Shown here one piece after another: positions 9,263 to 17,565 of a stretch of DNA of 64,000 bases. Both the position numbers and the translations under genes were made by a program. Where the stretch lies: NCBI GenBank assembly GCA_014729505.1, contig WJJS01000014.1:1-64000 (forward strand), written 5' to 3'. The number at the start of each line of letters is the position of its first letter. Within the stretch, counting starts at the first letter, position 1. The notes beneath the pieces are model-generated. The model searched no databases and was not told the DNA's origin. It saw nothing but the letters and a program-made list of their open reading frames with translations. Source of the stretch: Candidatus Woesearchaeota archaeon (GTDB lineage: Archaea; Nanobdellota; Nanobdellia; Woesearchaeales; ARS49).

Positions 9263-9558
9263 CCAACCATCAATACTCCAAGTCCTGCAAAGAACAAAAA
9301 AGCAGATAAGGAATGCAAAACCACTTGTACTGGAGACTGTTTCTTACTCAACGCCCAAAAGTCCATATTATCGAGCAATTGTACGAGACCAAAAGCGCAT
9401 ATGGCAAGCAAAAAAAGAAGCGGAGCCAGCAATTCATCTTGATGTGCGACAAAAGTTCCTATGACAGAAACTACAAGCGCGGTGCCGAGAATCAAATAAA
9501 TTAAGCGCCACGTCCAATCACGGATAAACTCGTATTCGGGAGTGTCTTCAAGTACCAT
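9259..9558 (-). CDS. Small membrane protein, three helices
   Basis: 99 residues with an acidic N-terminus and three hydrophobic spans (about 18-38, 42-62 and 78-98). No recognised family. Its ATG overlaps the TAA of the upstream orphan gene (TAATG), so the two are an operon. Its 3' end meets the aspS stop with a 4-base convergent overlap. Function unknown. Confidence 0.65.
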   Translation of the reverse strand: MVLEDTPEYEFIRDWTWRLIYLILGTALVVSVIGTFVAHQDELLAPLLFLLAICAFGLVQLLDNMDFWALSKKQSPVQVVLHSLSAFLFFAGLGVLMVG

Positions 9559-9941
9559 TAATTACGTCCCAGACAGCGTCCATTGATGTAAATAGATAAT
9601 TTATTGTAATGCCAGCGACCAACAATTTCTCTGTCTTTACACGGTCCTTTGACCAAAGAAAGGCGCCCGCTTGGACCAACACCCGTTACTGCGTCCTCCT
9701 GATCTGTAAACATGCCTGCAGCATAATTATGAAAGTTAGGCAACCAATTACCTGAGTGGAACGTCGCTTCAACAACAAGCAATCCCACTTTAATGAGATC
9801 TGTTTCGCCAACAAAAGGTGTGGGAGGTACAGATGTTGTGAGCAAGTGCGGGACATACGTTATCTTACGTTTGTTATCTTCAGGAATGTCGATAAGTCCC
9901 TTGACATCGCCAAGTTTATCAATCAGGCTCATTGTCACCAT
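9558..9941 (-). CDS. Hypothetical protein, 127 residues
   Basis: Unrecognised soluble protein. An ATTTAAATAAG box on the minus strand around 9957-9966 sits about 20-25 nt before ATG 9941, supporting a leaderless start there rather than at the internal ATG 9932. It contains a GVGPSGRLSLVKG segment and ends in INGRCLGRN. It is the first gene of a two-gene operon with the membrane protein at 9259-9558, to which it may be functionally tied. Confidence 0.6.
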   Translation of the reverse strand: MVTMSLIDKLGDVKGLIDIPEDNKRKITYVPHLLTTSVPPTPFVGETDLIKVGLLVVEATFHSGNWLPNFHNYAAGMFTDQEDAVTGVGPSGRLSLVKGPCKDREIVGRWHYNKLSIYINGRCLGRN

Positions 9942-10020
9942 ATCGTAGTAATGCTTATTTAAATCTTACGATATTCGGCAGGTTTATAAAGCACTCATAA
10001 CGCGTTTTGCAGGAGTGAAG

Positions 10021-10386
10021 ATGGAAGATTTTAGCTATTTCAAAGAGCATCTCAACAGGTTACATCATTTTTTCAAACACCCTGCAAGAGGACTCTATTT
10101 CCTTTACAACGGAGAACATCTCTGGGAATACCAACTATTTGAAGACGTGGAAGAATCAGGAGTCCTTTCTTTTGTGCGCGCACGATACACGGTTGACGAA
10201 GAAATAATAGATCTGCTGCGGTCAGGAACCTGCCCACTGACAGCACAAAACAACCATCACGACTCGTGGGGCGTCAAGAAGTTTATTGAAGAAAAGGGAG
10301 CTACAATAGAATCACTGGAAAAAGCAGCACTACAACACTATTGCAGCTATTCACTTCCCTTTGTACGTTTTCCAAGACAACGCTAA
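10021..10386 (+). CDS. Hypothetical protein, 121 residues
   Basis: Soluble, aromatic-rich small protein with no family I know. The ORF track opens at GTG 10015. An AGGAG ribosome binding site at about 10011-10015 has the right spacing for ATG 10021, which I prefer. A TTTATAAAG box lies near 9981-9989. It ends convergently with the next minus-strand gene (4-base overlap). Confidence 0.6.
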   Translation: MEDFSYFKEHLNRLHHFFKHPARGLYFLYNGEHLWEYQLFEDVEESGVLSFVRARYTVDEEIIDLLRSGTCPLTAQNNHHDSWGVKKFIEEKGATIESLEKAALQHYCSYSLPFVRFPRQR

Positions 10387-10667
10387 CCGGCAAGTCTTCT
10401 TCGAGGGTGTTCCAAGACCTGCACTAATTGTTCAACAAGCAGTGCATTAGCTTCAGTCGGCAAGTAGAACAACTCTACAAGGTCTCCAGGATCAATGTCT
10501 GCCTCGATCAGTTCTTCCATTTCAGAGACATTAATAGTATCATTACCGTCAAAAAGATAGCATTCATCAGCTTCTCTAGCCAGCAAGGCCAAGTTCTGGC
10601 AAAGCTCAGTATCCCACCCGGCAACAATAGCATGTGCCTTTCTCAGGTTTTGTTGTGTGTCACCCAT
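10383..10667 (-). CDS. Hypothetical acidic protein, 94 residues
   Basis: The ORF track extends to 10763, but the text before residue 33 is basic, cysteine-rich and unlike the rest. ATG 10667 (MGDTQQNL) is preceded by GGAGA at good spacing, so I use it. The remaining protein is acidic and helical (ATIV-like helix, then EMEELIEADIDPGDLVELF) with an arginine-rich end. No family recognised. Confidence 0.5.
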   Translation of the reverse strand: MGDTQQNLRKAHAIVAGWDTELCQNLALLAREADECYLFDGNDTINVSEMEELIEADIDPGDLVELFYLPTEANALLVEQLVQVLEHPRRRLAG

Positions 10668-10949
10668 TTTTAGTCTCCGCCAACTACGCAAAACACATTC
10701 AAGAAGTAGACACATTCGCTTGCAATGCGCCCACATTCCCGACGTGACGCATTGCCTTAGCAAACGAACGCAATAGTTAGCTTGCTGACTACATTGGAGT
10801 ACTCATAATTATAGGTTCCTTTTGTAGCCATACAGATAGTAAATCATACGTACTATTTAATTGTTGCGTCCAAAGAACCTCACAGAGCAAGCTGATCTTC
10901 GCAGCATGAGAAGCTAACACTTATATACCAATATGAATACTCAGCCACT

Positions 10950-12155
10950 ATGAAAAAGGTGGTGATAGTACTATTCCTATTGCTTACTATAATTCCTCTT
11001 AGTACAGCACAACTCGATGCTATCGATGAACTTGAACAAGACTTTAAGACGTTTGTAGGTCATGATTTAAGCATTGAACATGTAGACAAGATCGCAGTAA
11101 TCGTAGGGGAACGCATAAACCTTGCTGAACAAACAGCGTACTCCTTTGCCGCGGGAGAACTGCCAATACTGGTAGATGCCGAACAACTACAAGACAGAAA
11201 AGAAAACGAAAAACAACTGAACAAAACCAACAAAACAATCATTCTTATTGGAGGCCCATCACAAAGCACACTAACAGAAGTATTCTATTCACAGCTGACA
11301 AACGAGACAAAAAAAGACTACAGCGGAATAGTAGGAGTATATGGATTTGTAAACGGGCACAAAATAGTCATCTATTCAGATCGACGAGGATTTGAAAACC
11401 TGGCCTTTAACGCAATAGAATATTCGCCCCTCAAAGGACTCATTCCAGATAAATACATACCCCCAGCAGCAGCAGGACTTTCAGTCTTTTTGCTCATCAT
11501 CATTGATTTTATCACCAGCTATGCTGAGAATATCATTGGATTTATAGGCACGAAAAACAAGAAGATAAAGAAAGAATACAAAGGAACTCAAATCAAAGGA
11601 TTCCCAATACGTATCAGAGAATTGCTGGCCATCATGGGATGTGCAGCAATTTTTGCAGTTGCTATCACATGGACCTTTGCTGCAGGAACAACAGGATTTG
11701 CGCGAATACTTGCACTAAGCATGGGTCTTTCCAGTCTCATCTTTTTTATGACTGAACTAATTCGAATGATAGCAGCATATAGAAATCATCTTACCACGGA
11801 ATTCGTTATTTATCCATTAGGTGCTATCGTCACATTACTGTCTGCTTGGTTTGGAATGGTCTTTGGCAATCCAGGCAATGTCATATCCGAAGAAGACGAA
11901 CAACCGGGAAAAGTATACTATGTGATTATGATAGTCGTCTTTGCAATAGGTGTCGCACTCTTCCTTTACAATTTTTTCAGACCAACAGAGATCGCACAAA
12001 TTGCTATGACCACTGCAAGCACATTCTCACTTTTTGAATTCATACCGCTTTCGCCGCTTAACGGGAAAGATGTTTTTGAATGGAACAAAGGGGCATGGAC
12101 AATCACCTTCCTCTTGTTGTTACCAATCTATGTGCTGATCAATTTTGTCCTCTAA
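10950..12155 (+). CDS. Site-2-protease (M50) family membrane protein with a lost active site
   Basis: A signal peptide (residues 1-20, cut near STAQ) is followed by an extracellular domain with an S-layer-like IILIGGPSQ motif, a hydrophobic span at about 172-190, and then several membrane spans that follow the archaeal M50 pattern. In active M50 proteases a HExxH sits in one span; here the matching place reads MTELIRMIAAYRN (residues 267-279), so both zinc histidines are missing. The partner motif, normally N..P..PLDG, reads IPLSPLNGKDVF with Asn for Asp. An FGNPGN segment matches the family FAxPG motif. It is therefore probably a non-catalytic homologue. ATTTATATACC-like TATA text lies about 27 nt upstream. 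Confidence 0.6.
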   Translation: MKKVVIVLFLLLTIIPLSTAQLDAIDELEQDFKTFVGHDLSIEHVDKIAVIVGERINLAEQTAYSFAAGELPILVDAEQLQDRKENEKQLNKTNKTIILIGGPSQSTLTEVFYSQLTNETKKDYSGIVGVYGFVNGHKIVIYSDRRGFENLAFNAIEYSPLKGLIPDKYIPPAAAGLSVFLLIIIDFITSYAENIIGFIGTKNKKIKKEYKGTQIKGFPIRIRELLAIMGCAAIFAVAITWTFAAGTTGFARILALSMGLSSLIFFMTELIRMIAAYRNHLTTEFVIYPLGAIVTLLSAWFGMVFGNPGNVISEEDEQPGKVYYVIMIVVFAIGVALFLYNFFRPTEIAQIAMTTASTFSLFEFIPLSPLNGKDVFEWNKGAWTITFLLLLPIYVLINFVL

Positions 12156-13152
12156 CAGAAGACACACACGTTTTTTTAAGACGTTTAACATAGCGGGGAA
12201 TCACTTCAAGCATCTCAGACTTCAACTCCATTGAGACAGGCAATGCCTCAATAAGAGCATTCCAGTCGATCACAGGAAACACTGTTAATGTACAATCAAA
12301 TGATCGTCCTGATCGTCGCAACTGTTCTTCAAACATCATCGCTTCCTTACTCCCAAACATACGCAGAGCAGGAAACTTAGTAATTACATTAGCGCCAGCT
12401 TTTAGAAGAATACCAACATCGTTAGCTCTCCTTCCGGTAATACCTGCAATAATTCTCATACGCGGAAAAGCAATGCGCGTTTTAGCAACCCACCATGCAT
12501 AGTTCTCAATAGGCGGACCGACAGTAAAAGGAGTTCCTTTGACAGGCTTTAAAGCATAAAACGTAATCTGGTCCAAAGAATGTTCTCTAATAAAATCGTG
12601 AAGCAGATCAAGGTCTGAGACAGACTCTCCAAGACCAACAATAAACGCACAACTCTTCTTGAAACCCTCTGCGTTATTGTACAATTGCAGATAACCGCTC
12701 ATAGGTTTACTCGGACAGACCTGCTGTCGAAGGTCGGGATTAATTGTTTCAATAGACGCCACGACTCCCTGCACATAAGGTTTGAATCGTTGGAGCATTA
12801 TTTTATTCATCACTCCAAGATTTACCCAAATCTTTTCACCAAAAATATGAGAGAGAACACGAGCAATCTCCACCATTTCATCTACAGGATAAATACCATA
12901 ACCGCCAGTAATAAATTCCAAATCATACCCAAGAACCTTAGAAACCAAACCCTCAACAAAAATAGACGCGAGACGTCGACGCTGCTTTTTTGGATCCTCA
13001 GTTTGCTTAATCGTCGAACGATAACAAAACGTACAATCGCCAACACTACAATGCCAACTCAAAAAGAGACATTTTGAAAACGTCGTGGAATGAGGATGAT
13101 ATTTATTATACTCGCTGGCAGCCTTATCAAGTAATGCGGGCGTTATCTGCAT
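12139..13152 (-). CDS. Radical SAM protein, BioB-like family
   Basis: The cluster motif CSVGDCTFC (CX4CX2C) follows an FLSWH segment. It is followed by an FITGGYGIYP segment, a conserved glutamate in VVASIETINP, and FYALKPVKGTPF, all as in the TIM-barrel of biotin-synthase-like radical SAM enzymes. It should bind a [4Fe-4S] cluster and cleave S-adenosylmethionine; the substrate is unknown. The spacing of four residues between the first two cysteines differs from the usual CX3CX2C. The start at ATG 13152 is set by the shared TATA box centred at 13178.5. The 50-residue extension in the ORF track runs through that promoter and is unlikely. The 3' end overlaps the M50-like gene by 17 bases. Confidence 0.8.
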   Translation of the reverse strand: MQITPALLDKAASEYNKYHPHSTTFSKCLFLSWHCSVGDCTFCYRSTIKQTEDPKKQRRRLASIFVEGLVSKVLGYDLEFITGGYGIYPVDEMVEIARVLSHIFGEKIWVNLGVMNKIMLQRFKPYVQGVVASIETINPDLRQQVCPSKPMSGYLQLYNNAEGFKKSCAFIVGLGESVSDLDLLHDFIREHSLDQITFYALKPVKGTPFTVGPPIENYAWWVAKTRIAFPRMRIIAGITGRRANDVGILLKAGANVITKFPALRMFGSKEAMMFEEQLRRSGRSFDCTLTVFPVIDWNALIEALPVSMELKSEMLEVIPRYVKRLKKTCVSSVRGQN

Positions 13153-13170
13153 ACGATCGCTTTGAACCGC

Positions 13171-13186
13171 AACTTTTATAAACGTT
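13171..13186. promoter_or_regulatory. Shared palindromic TATA box for two divergent genes
   Basis: AACtTTTATAAAcGTT at 13171-13186. The core TTTATAAA (13175-13182) is a perfect palindrome centred at 13178.5. The plus-strand ATG (A at 13205) and the minus-strand ATG (A at 13152) both lie 26.5 nt from this centre, and both flanks read AAC outward, so the box looks able to direct leaderless transcription both ways. Confidence 0.75.
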
Positions 13187-13204
13187 ATGTTGAGAAGAAG
13201 ATAT

Positions 13205-13663
13205 ATGAGTGAAGCAAGAAGTTTGCAACAAGTGTTAACATTCAGAGAAAACGTCAGAAGAAACCTCCTACGACGAGCAAGAGCCGTCTTTAAGGAAAAC
13301 AATGATTGTCACGATTATTTCGCAGACATAACAATCGGTAGAAGAGCAACGCCAGAAGAAATTGAAAAAATAGTAGATGAAATGGAAATGGCAAATCCCA
13401 TCTATTGCTTAGGAGGACACGTGGTCTTTGGAGAACTGGAAACGACAAGAGTGTCGATAAGCGAAGCGAGATCACAAACAACTTCACGATATGTAGCAGC
13501 AGTACATCCTTATTTTCCACCGCAAAAAGATTTTGTGATAAACACTGCTCCAGACGAGGAACTCGAACACATTTCTTTAGGAACTTACGATCACGCCGCG
13601 TGGGAACGAGAATATCTCTCACGAAAAGCGCAAAGACGAGCATTACAACGAGTACAGGGATAA
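13205..13663 (+). CDS. Hypothetical protein, 152 residues
   Basis: Soluble, charged protein of unknown family with an arginine-rich first 40 residues and an acidic middle (PEEIEKIVDEMEMA). The ORF track starts at 13187, but the shared TATA box predicts transcription from about 13205, where an ATG stands, so I use the leaderless start. The last 73 bases run antisense through the 3' end of the archaemetzincin gene. Confidence 0.6.
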   Translation: MSEARSLQQVLTFRENVRRNLLRRARAVFKENNDCHDYFADITIGRRATPEEIEKIVDEMEMANPIYCLGGHVVFGELETTRVSISEARSQTTSRYVAAVHPYFPPQKDFVINTAPDEELEHISLGTYDHAAWEREYLSRKAQRRALQRVQG

Positions 13664-14121
13664 ATGCTCGTCAAACGTGGATCGGAATCCTTCATTAAAG
13701 GACAAAGCAAGTCATCTATACTGTACTGCTTAACGCGATGATGACCGATACCCGCCAAATGACCAATTTCATGAATTATAGTCTGAGCAATACCACGAAG
13801 TTTAAGACGGCCAGAAAGCGACGGGTACGTCCTGGCAAGAGCAAGACCCTCAGTCTCCCATGCCTGACCCCATATATCATAGTTTTCCTCCCGAATATTT
13901 GAACTCACCAGAGCAACAGCTAGCGGATCAAAACGTTGCACATATTCAAAATACACTTCTGCTTCAATTGGGCTATTCTTTGCACCAATAAAACGAGCTG
14001 CTTTTTGTACACGAATACGAGGCTCAAGAGCTCCAAGACCAACACCAACATACACACTGACGGTTTCAAGACTGGGTCTTGACAGTCGACAATCAACAGG
14101 CGCAATAAGTATCTTCACCAC
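13591..14121 (-). CDS. amzA: Archaemetzincin-like zinc metallopeptidase
   Basis: The core HEIGHLAGIGHH (residues about 123-134) gives the HExxHxxGxxH zinc site of metzincins. It is followed by CPLM and then CTRC, close to the second four-cysteine zinc site typical of archaemetzincins. Deviations from the family pattern are visible: the residue right after the third His is His rather than Cys, the stretch to the next Cys is longer, and it reads CxxM rather than CxM. At 176 residues the length fits the archaeal members. It is probably a soluble metallopeptidase. The gene overlaps its convergent neighbour by 73 bases. Confidence 0.8.
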   Translation of the reverse strand: MVKILIAPVDCRLSRPSLETVSVYVGVGLGALEPRIRVQKAARFIGAKNSPIEAEVYFEYVQRFDPLAVALVSSNIREENYDIWGQAWETEGLALARTYPSLSGRLKLRGIAQTIIHEIGHLAGIGHHRVKQYSIDDLLCPLMKDSDPRLTSIYPCTRCNARLCAFRERYSRSHAA

Positions 14122-14268
14122 TTAAAAGAAACAGATGCCAGTTTTAAACTTTTGCAAGTATAAAAGCTTTATGAAAAATATTTCTCGACGGTATTTCTGG
14201 AAACAAGCTTGATAATCGATTAATAAAGGTTCTGACACAATACTCAAAAAAGAGCTGAGGTGATACCA

Positions 14269-14358
14269 ATGTGGGATGAAACCATGCTTGAAGCAAAAGA
14301 AGCACGAGTACGCCTGTACGAAGAAACAGGACTCGTACCGGGTTTTCGCGTAGAATAA
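14269..14358 (+). CDS. 29-residue mini-protein
   Basis: Too short for the ORF track. ATG 14269 follows GAGGTGAT with 4-9 nt spacing, one of the strongest ribosome binding sites in the region, and the frame ends at TAA 14358. The product begins MWDETMLEAKEARVRLYEE and ends GLVPGFRVE: an amphipathic helix with a short tail. An AATAAAGG text near 14222 could be its TATA box. No homologue is known to me. It lies alone in the 293-base space between amzA and the next orphan pair. Confidence 0.55.
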   Translation: MWDETMLEAKEARVRLYEETGLVPGFRVE

Positions 14359-14370
14359 CTCGAAAGACAT

Positions 14371-14407
14371 GGAGGGAGGGAAAAGCATAAATATAGCCCT
14401 CCTCCAG
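14371..14407 (+). other. Inverted repeat around a TATA box
   Basis: GGAGGG and CCCTCC flank a loop that holds GCATAAATATAG, the probable TATA element of the gene at 14415; a T run follows at 14408-14414. It may end transcription of the mini-protein gene, act on the promoter, or both. Confidence 0.35.
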
Positions 14408-14414
14408 GTTTTTT

Positions 14415-15059
14415 ATGGCAGACAGTTTTATGATAACAAGTGCAGATCCAAGACTAGCACACCCACTGGAAGTACTGAACGGGGATCTCAACGGATTCTT
14501 TGAAGCGATGGCACGAGCCAGCAGTGACCCGTATACCGTTGATGGCCGATGGGCTGATACCGATGCAGGGGATGAACCTGTATCTTCACTTGATGTTATC
14601 CGTTATAGAATTCGCCATGCGGGATCACATATAGTTCCGGCAATGGCACTGCACCGTGAAGCGGAACCACTCTTTAGAAAGATCGATGAACTGGGCGCAG
14701 CACAGTCCTGGAACGAACTCTGTACAGCAGCAGAACACGCGCTAGGAATAGGTATGGACTATCATGCACTTGTTAGAAGACACCGACAAGCACGACCTGA
14801 AACCTACAAAGGGAAAACAGTACTACCATTTCTCCGTTTTCCATCATACCATTGCCTATTCAATGAAGCAGAATCAGCTAATGGCATGAACATACGACTG
14901 CGACAATTAAACGATACCATCGCACGAAGCAGACAACAAGCACTTGTGGAAGAACCAACGTACCGCTGGCAACCGATGACAGAACACAGAGATCACTATG
15001 CACAGAATAACCGCATAGTAAAAAGAGGAATTGAGAAATTAAGATTACTTATTGACTAA
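14415..15059 (+). CDS. Hypothetical protein, 214 residues
   Basis: Soluble helical protein with many His and Arg residues, not recognised. The start ATG 14415 is about 26 nt from the ATAAATATA box, so it is probably leaderless. The next gene starts two bases after its stop, which makes a two-gene operon of orphans of similar size; a common role is possible but nothing shows what it is. Confidence 0.65.
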   Translation: MADSFMITSADPRLAHPLEVLNGDLNGFFEAMARASSDPYTVDGRWADTDAGDEPVSSLDVIRYRIRHAGSHIVPAMALHREAEPLFRKIDELGAAQSWNELCTAAEHALGIGMDYHALVRRHRQARPETYKGKTVLPFLRFPSYHCLFNEAESANGMNIRLRQLNDTIARSRQQALVEEPTYRWQPMTEHRDHYAQNNRIVKRGIEKLRLLID

Positions 15060-15060
15060 C

Positions 15061-15609
15061 ATGCATCGATTACCACTCCACACTGTTTTTTCAAGATTGC
15101 GTGAACGGTTTGAAGAAGCATGTCTCGATCCATTAGTATGGAAGGAAAGAATTGTTAGACCTGGAGATCCATTTGACCACGAAGTAGTACAAAGAGCACA
15201 GGAACACATGCTCGTTCTTCAATTATTGGCAAACTTTCACTACACCATGTACGAATCGTTTCAGGAAGTTGATGAACAAGCACAAGAAGGACATGCAACA
15301 GACTTTTACGTTTCAGCACTGGACTGTGCAGACAAAGCGCGCAATTACGGATTGCTCATCAGCTCTTCATATCTCAAAGATGTGACAAATTTTGTCAGTT
15401 TTCCGAAGAGCATCTGGACAACAAGAAAGATAGAAACATTAGACGAGTGGAATGAAGAAATGCAATGGTTAAATGGAACAATACATCGAGATCGACTGCA
15501 ACCATTGTCCGGTTGGCAACAAATACTCAGACATGATCTTTATCAAAACAATATCATGGAATTAGAAACACTGCTGGACCACTGTCGAGCGGCAAGAACT
15601 AAAATTTGA
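15061..15609 (+). CDS. Hypothetical protein, 182 residues
   Basis: All-helical soluble protein of unknown family, rich in Glu, Gln and His, with short aromatic motifs (FHYTMYESFQEV). The ORF track begins at TTG 15052, but ATG 15061 directly follows the stop of the upstream gene and is the more natural coupled start. Its end overlaps the srp54 end by 11 bases (convergent). Confidence 0.6.
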   Translation: MHRLPLHTVFSRLRERFEEACLDPLVWKERIVRPGDPFDHEVVQRAQEHMLVLQLLANFHYTMYESFQEVDEQAQEGHATDFYVSALDCADKARNYGLLISSSYLKDVTNFVSFPKSIWTTRKIETLDEWNEEMQWLNGTIHRDRLQPLSGWQQILRHDLYQNNIMELETLLDHCRAARTKI

Positions 15610-16957
15610 GCTTGCCCATACCGGGAAGACCTTTCTTACCAAATTTCTTCATCAACTGTTCAGGATTACCGCCCTTAAGCATCTTAAGCATCTTCTTACT
15701 CTGCTTATACTGTTTGAGAAGCTCACGAACATCAAGAACAGAAACACCAGATCCCTGACTGATACGATCAACACGAGAACCGTCGAGAATCAAAGGATCT
15801 TCAAGTTCCTCTTTAGTCATGGAATTCATTGCATGCTTCCAGGTCTTAAGCTTTCCTTCCTGTACTTTAAGCGCGTCCTTTGGAAGCTTTAACTGACCCA
15901 TACCAGGAATCATCTCCATAATTTTACCGAGAGATCCCATTTTGTTCATCGCTTCCATTTGACTATACAAATCAAGTAAATTAAACTCGCCCTTTAACAG
16001 TTTCTTCTCCAAATCCTTTGCATCTTCCTTAGAAATAGCAACCTCTGCCTTTTCAAGCAAAGCTTCAAGATCACCCATGCCGAGAAGACGGCCAACAAAT
16101 CCCTTTGGATTAAAACTTTCAAGATCATCAACCTTTTCACCAACACCAATAAATTTTATTGGTGTATCAGTCACAGCACACGCCGTTAACGCTCCACCAC
16201 CCTTTGCGGTACCATCCATTTTTGTGACAATCACGCCGGTAACTTGACAACTATCATGAAAAGCCTGGGCCTGTTTCTGTGCAGCTTGACCAATGTCAGC
16301 ACTAATAACAAGCAAACGTTCATCAGGTACTATCGTTTGATTAACATTACCAATCTCTTCAATCAAATCCTCACTTAACGCATCACGACCCGCAGTGTCA
16401 ACAATAACAAGATCAAACTTTTGCAGCTCATCGTTAATTTCGTTGTAGATAGCGACTGGATCTTTACTCTCCTTATTGATAAAATAAGGCGCCTTAATCT
16501 GTTCAGCGACCTGCTTCAACTGATCCATAGCCGCAGGGCGATGCACATCAAGACCGACAAGAGCGACTTTTTTACCGCGTTTCATATAATAGCGGGCAAG
16601 CTTGCCAGCAGTCGTTGTTTTACCAGAACCAAAGAGTCCGACAAGCATAATAGTGAACGGTTGTTTGGAATCGATTGGAATATCTTGCTTTTCACCGCCA
16701 AGAAATGCTACAAGCTCTTCATAGACAATGTTGATGAGCTGTTCTTTTTTTGTCAGTCCGGTAACTTCCTCTTTTTGTGCGCGCTCCTTAATACGCTGGG
16801 TTAGCGCGAGAACAAGTTTCACGTTCACATCAGATTGGAGTAGTGCACGTTGAATATCCTTAATCAGTTCGTTTAAGAGTTTTTCATCTACAAAAATGGA
16901 CTTTGCAATCTTTTGCAAAGTATTTTTCAATGAGGAACCGAGTTTGTCGAGAACCAT
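15599..16957 (-). CDS. srp54: Signal recognition particle protein SRP54
   Basis: GTPase that binds signal sequences and 7S RNA for co-translational targeting to the membrane. The N domain (from MVLDKLGSSL) is followed by the G domain with GLFGSGKTTT (P-loop), DTAGRD and TKMDGTAKGG. The methionine-rich M domain then runs from about residue 310 and ends GLPGMGKLKF. The track start at 17008 adds 17 odd residues. A TTTTAAAA box at 16981-16988 puts a leaderless start at ATG 16957, which also matches family N-termini. Complete and ordinary for the family. Confidence 0.97.
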   Translation of the reverse strand: MVLDKLGSSLKNTLQKIAKSIFVDEKLLNELIKDIQRALLQSDVNVKLVLALTQRIKERAQKEEVTGLTKKEQLINIVYEELVAFLGGEKQDIPIDSKQPFTIMLVGLFGSGKTTTAGKLARYYMKRGKKVALVGLDVHRPAAMDQLKQVAEQIKAPYFINKESKDPVAIYNEINDELQKFDLVIVDTAGRDALSEDLIEEIGNVNQTIVPDERLLVISADIGQAAQKQAQAFHDSCQVTGVIVTKMDGTAKGGGALTACAVTDTPIKFIGVGEKVDDLESFNPKGFVGRLLGMGDLEALLEKAEVAISKEDAKDLEKKLLKGEFNLLDLYSQMEAMNKMGSLGKIMEMIPGMGQLKLPKDALKVQEGKLKTWKHAMNSMTKEELEDPLILDGSRVDRISQGSGVSVLDVRELLKQYKQSKKMLKMLKGGNPEQLMKKFGKKGLPGMGKLKF

Positions 16958-17047
16958 ACACAGGAAATGGATTTGAATGTTTTTAAAAGTTATGCTATTA
17001 CGAAGCAATAAATAGTACCATGATTAAAAAAAGATCGAGGTGAAATA

Positions 17048-17548
17048 ATGAAAGCAATGATACAGCTTTTGTTCATTTTATTAATATCTCTTGCAGGTTG
17101 TGGATCGACTGGAACAGTAGTCATGAAGATTACTGACCTGCCCGCGGAGGACGTTACAAAAGCTGAAGTCACTCTGTCTCAAGTGCGAGTACACAGTACG
17201 GGAGTTGGAAATGAGACTGAAGCAGGATGGTCTACGGTCAATGAAGGACCGGTAACTTTTGATCTTGTACAACTGCGAAACAACGTCACGGCTCTTCTCG
17301 GACAAACAGAATTGACGCCAGGAAAGTATACTCAAATTCGTCTAAGTGTGGACGGCGCATCAGCAACGATTGCAGGAGAAGAAGTGGAACTAACCATTCC
17401 CTCAAATGAAATAAAACTTGTCCATCCTTTTGACATCGTTGCTGGTGAGACAGTCACATTAGTATTGGATTGGGACGTTGCAGAGGCAATACACCAAGCA
17501 GGCAATACGTACATTATGAGACCTACGATAAAAATAATGCAGGAATAA
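17048..17548 (+). CDS. DUF4382 lipoprotein
   Basis: A signal peptide with lipobox LAGC (Cys at about residue 18) predicts a lipid-anchored surface protein. The remaining 150 residues follow the DUF4382 pattern: VVMKITDLP at the start, FDLVQLRNN and TELTPGKYTQIRLSVDGA in the middle and VLDWDVAEAI near the end. The start is set by GAGGTGAAATA just before ATG 17048; as with other secreted proteins here, this gene uses an SD leader. A hairpin terminator overlaps its stop codon. Confidence 0.8.
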   Translation: MKAMIQLLFILLISLAGCGSTGTVVMKITDLPAEDVTKAEVTLSQVRVHSTGVGNETEAGWSTVNEGPVTFDLVQLRNNVTALLGQTELTPGKYTQIRLSVDGASATIAGEEVELTIPSNEIKLVHPFDIVAGETVTLVLDWDVAEAIHQAGNTYIMRPTIKIMQE

Positions 17549-17564
17549 TCCTGCAGATTTTTTG
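17538..17564 (+). terminator. Hairpin plus T-run terminator
   Basis: TGCAGGA-ATAA-TCCTGCA, a perfect 7-bp stem with a 4-base loop holding the TAA of the lipoprotein gene, followed by GATTTTTTT. The next ATG lies only a few bases on. Confidence 0.65.
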
Positions 17565-17565
17565 T

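Noticed and set aside
10764-10949. RNA gene in the spacer before the M50-like gene
   Set aside because: No cloverleaf or strong hairpin could be drawn; only a TATA box near its end is supported.
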